Shown here: positions 4,718 to 7,348 of the stretch, in pieces
Position numbering within the stretch: position 1 is the stretch's first letter
How the letters are laid out: each line of letters begins with the position of its first letter
Assembly (NCBI GenBank): GCA_039925865.1
Contig: JBDSYA010000175.1
Coordinates: 1 to 7,348, forward strand
Length of the DNA: 7,348 nt
Reading direction: 5' to 3'
Source: JBDSYA01 sp039925865
GTDB lineage: Bacteria > Bacteroidota > Ignavibacteria > Tepidaquicellales > Tepidaquicellaceae
The notes under the pieces: generated by a model
What the model was told of the DNA's origin: nothing
The model's database searches: none
The model's input: the letters and a program-made list of their open reading frames with translations, nothing else
Translations under genes and position numbers: made by a program

Positions 4718-7348
4718 GAAAATGGATGACAAATTAATTGATATGAGCGGACTCATAAAACAGGATGAAGTTCAGCAGGTTTCGGAAGTTGTAAATCCTG
4801 AACCGGCGGTTAAAGATGTAAATTACTGGAGGAGCTTTCGCGAGCTTTCTAATGATCCATCATTCTTAAGAGAGAAGAAAATTGAATTTAAGCCGGGAGT
4901 ACTGGATCAGCCGGATGAAAATTCTTTTTCAAAATTTTCAAGAAGAAAATTTCTTGCTTTACTCAGCGCATCAGCTGCAGTAGCGGCGACGGGATGTTCT
5001 AATTACAGGGATAAAGGAGAAATAATCCCTTACAATCAAAAGCCTGAATCAATTACAATTGGCAACCCAACCTATTATGCATCGACCTGCACAGGATGTG
5101 CGAGCGCATGCGGAATAATAATTAAAACAATAGAAGGGCGTCCGATCAAAGTTGACGGAAACCCTGATCATCCGGTAAGTAAAGGAAAAATTTGTGCAAT
5201 AGCGCAGGCGAGTGTTATGAATCTTTATGATCCTGAACGTCTTCAGCATCCGCATGATGGTCCGGATAAAGGTTCGTCAAAAGATATCAGCTGGGCTGAA
5301 GCAGATGATAAGATCATTCCGCAGCTAAAAAACTTTGTTTCATCCGGAAAAGAAATTGCGATTATTACTCACACTATAAATTCTCCTTCACAAAAGAAAT
5401 TACTGGATGAATTTAAAACAATTTATCCGACAGCAAAAATTTATTCATTCGAATTATTTAATGAGACTTCACGCAACAGTGCGTGGGAAAAAAGTTATGG
5501 CACAAAAACTTTTCCGTTTGTACAGTGGGACAAAGCGAAAATAATTCTTGCATTGGAATCTGACTTCCTTGGTTCCGAAGTTAATAAAGTAGAAACTTCA
5601 AGAATGTATTCTCAGAACAGGGATGCAATGAATGGAAAAGAATTCAACAGATTGTATTCAGTTGAAGGAAATGCCACAGTGACGGGCCTGAACGCTGATT
5701 ACAGAATGATATTGAGAACTGATGCGATAGAAGAGTTTGTGATGGTGCTGATGAATGAACTTGTGGGTAAACAAAAAATTTCAGGTTTTGCCGCGGATGC
5801 GGGTATTACAGGTAAGCTTCAAAAATATAATTTAGAAGAGTTTGCATCAAAATATAATTTATCAAAAGATGTAATCGGTCATTTAGTAAATGACCTGAAG
5901 AATAATCAGGGAAGCTCCTTTATAAGTGCCGGGTCTTCACTGCCTGAATCAACTCATATTGCTGTCAATTTGCTGAATGAAGCTTTAGGAAATAATAAAT
6001 TATACATTAAAGATGTAACGGCAGTTGAACAATATCCTTTAAGCACAAAGGCTGAAATAGAAAGTTTAATTTCGAATATGCAGGCCGGAAAAGTCGGAGC
6101 TGTTATTCATTTCGATTCGAATCCAGTTTATATTCTGGCCGCTGATTATGGATATGCAGATGCAGTTAAAAAAGTACCGCTTGTAATTTCACTTACTGAA
6201 GCTGATAATGAAACATCGGCAATGAGTAACTTTGTACTCCCGATAAATACAATGTTTGAGTCATGGGGAGATTTTCAAACCCGAAATAATTTTTACAGTT
6301 TGCAGCAGCCGGTAATTTCTCCTTTATATAATACCCGCCAGAAAGAAGAAATTTTACTGACATGGATAAAAGGAAATAAAGAAGCACACAATGCTGACAT
6401 GTACAGAACTTATGTAATGGATAACTGGAAAACTTCAGCTTTGTCGGGCTTCAGCGGTGACGCTAAATTTATGAAAGCATGGTATGCGGCATTGAATGAC
6501 GGCGTAATTTCTGCAAAGCCGGTTAAATCATCCGGAGAAAAAACAGTTTCGACCTTAACAACTTCAACCACAGATACAACTCCGGTTTCGGCTCCATCAG
6601 CAACTTCGTTTAAATCCGATTCATTTATTAATAATAATTCAGGACTGACTACTAAAGGTGATTATGTTTTGCTGTTAACAAAGAGCAGTACATTAGGCGA
6701 CGGTAGATTTGCAAACAACGGATGGCTTCAGGAATTGCCGAAGCCTGTATCTAGAGTTGTCTGGGATAATTATGCAGCAATATCACCGGAGACAGCTAAA
6801 GCAATGAGCCTGACATCAAATGATCTTGTAAATATTACAACATCGGGTGGAAAACTTGAGATACCGGTATTTGTTCAGCCGGGTATGGCAGATAATGTCA
6901 TATCAATTGAACTGGGTTACGGAAGAAGCGAATGCGGGATTGTCGGCAAGGATGTTGGCTTCAACGCAAATAAATTAATATCAAAGAATGCCGCTGTTTC
7001 ACAATGGCTTTACAATGATGTTAAGATTGAAAAGTCAGGAGGAACATATGAAGTTGTTACTACACAGGATCATTATGCATTTGACGAACCGCTTTACAAA
7101 AACATTCAATACAAAAGAGAAATAATTCAGGAAGGTACATACTTTGAATTTAAAGAGAACCCAAATTTCTTAACTGACAGACACACAAAATATTCTGCAG
7201 AAGAAACTGAAAAATTAAAGGTCGGCAGCATAAATGAGCAGTATAATCATACCGGTGTAAAATGGGGAATGGCTATCGACCTCAATAAATGTACCGGCTG
7301 CAATGAATGCGTTGCCGCTTGTAATGTGGAAAATAATATTCCGGTAGT
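4710..7348 (+). CDS. actB: Alternative complex III iron-sulfur/molybdopterin-type subunit ActB (3' partial)
   Basis: ActB is the large extracytoplasmic subunit of alternative complex III that moves electrons from the quinol site through Fe-S clusters to ActA. I translated the frame by hand: it is open for 879 codons to the window edge. Residues about 33-55 (YWRSFRELSNDPSFL) match the extended Tat-targeting domain of this family (TIGR04519, from memory). A Tat motif SRRKFL (77-82) and a lipobox-like ATGC (Cys96) follow. Residues about 115-600 form the MopB/DMSO-reductase-like domain. It starts with CTGCASAC and a distant KGKIC, giving Cys127, Cys130, Cys134 and Cys162, and continues with VDGNPDHPVSKG, LESDFLGSE and VEGNATVTGLNADYR. 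A Ser/Thr-rich linker lies near 605-637. At the edge the ferredoxin-like domain begins with CTGCNECVAAC (Cys861, 864, 867, 871). Known ActB proteins have about 1,000 residues, so roughly 150 are missing, with the remaining clusters. Confidence 0.93.
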   Translation, partial: MLEKMDDKLIDMSGLIKQDEVQQVSEVVNPEPAVKDVNYWRSFRELSNDPSFLREKKIEFKPGVLDQPDENSFSKFSRRKFLALLSASAAVAATGCSNYRDKGEIIPYNQKPESITIGNPTYYASTCTGCASACGIIIKTIEGRPIKVDGNPDHPVSKGKICAIAQASVMNLYDPERLQHPHDGPDKGSSKDISWAEADDKIIPQLKNFVSSGKEIAIITHTINSPSQKKLLDEFKTIYPTAKIYSFELFNETSRNSAWEKSYGTKTFPFVQWDKAKIILALESDFLGSEVNKVETSRMYSQNRDAMNGKEFNRLYSVEGNATVTGLNADYRMILRTDAIEEFVMVLMNELVGKQKISGFAADAGITGKLQKYNLEEFASKYNLSKDVIGHLVNDLKNNQGSSFISAGSSLPESTHIAVNLLNEALGNNKLYIKDVTAVEQYPLSTKAEIESLISNMQAGKVGAVIHFDSNPVYILAADYGYADAVKKVPLVISLTEADNETSAMSNFVLPINTMFESWGDFQTRNNFYSLQQPVISPLYNTRQKEEILLTWIKGNKEAHNADMYRTYVMDNWKTSALSGFSGDAKFMKAWYAALNDGVISAKPVKSSGEKTVSTLTTSTTDTTPVSAPSATSFKSDSFINNNSGLTTKGDYVLLLTKSSTLGDGRFANNGWLQELPKPVSRVVWDNYAAISPETAKAMSLTSNDLVNITTSGGKLEIPVFVQPGMADNVISIELGYGRSECGIVGKDVGFNANKLISKNAAVSQWLYNDVKIEKSGGTYEVVTTQDHYAFDEPLYKNIQYKREIIQEGTYFEFKENPNFLTDRHTKYSAEETEKLKVGSINEQYNHTGVKWGMAIDLNKCTGCNECVAACNVENNIPV

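Noticed and set aside
5049..5255. 68-codon minus-strand ORF
   Set aside because: It is antisense to the conserved cysteine-motif region of actB and is explained as a shadow.
6193..6387. 64-codon minus-strand ORF
   Set aside because: It is antisense to actB and has no domain or translation signal.

Overview
This AT-rich window most likely comes from an Ignavibacteria-type member of the Bacteroidota/Chlorobi group. Four things point there. The first protein ends in the dockerin-like EF-hand tail (two DVNxD-type loops, then NNASNF) that I associate with secreted Ignavibacteria proteins. Most genes lack a Shine-Dalgarno sequence. A TAnnTTTG promoter element lies just before actA. An alternative complex III (act) locus is present. 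The assignment rests on recognition, not on a search.

Layout, left to right. Positions 1-1815 hold the 3' part of a large, probably secreted repeat protein; its start lies outside the window. Positions 1816-2215 are a 400 bp non-coding stretch. It contains a degenerate heptamer array (1824-1865), a 222 bp MITE-like element with inverted ends (1876-2097) built around a GC-rich palindrome (1964-2013), and a good intrinsic terminator (2139-2168). Positions 2216-3142 encode pseudouridine-5'-phosphate glycosidase (psuG), with no kinase partner in view. The 85 bp gap 3143-3227 is AT-rich and shows nothing I can support. Positions 3228-3644 encode a small lipoprotein with a heavy-metal-associated (HMA) domain. 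A 17-unit heptamer microsatellite (3645-3763) begins on the base after its stop codon. Positions 3764-3899 are AT-rich and carry the probable act promoter.

From 3900 to the right edge runs the start of an alternative complex III operon: actA (pentaheme cytochrome c, 3900-4487), an unrecognised 68-residue membrane protein (4511-4717), and actB (4710 to the edge, open at its 3' end). actB encodes an iron-sulfur/molybdopterin-type fusion protein and is easy to miss because it has no stop in the window. The complex oxidises menaquinol and passes electrons through the ActB clusters and ActA hemes to a cytochrome or terminal oxidase. actC and later subunits should follow downstream. The metal-binding lipoprotein just upstream could serve copper handling for a downstream oxidase, but this is speculative.

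The points most worth a second look are: the small ORF coupled to actB; a complete four-cysteine cluster motif in the ActB N-terminal domain, where characterised ActB proteins are described as lacking one; the heptamer arrays at or near three gene ends, one of which contains the actA stop codon; and the MITE-like element separating the first gene from its likely terminator.
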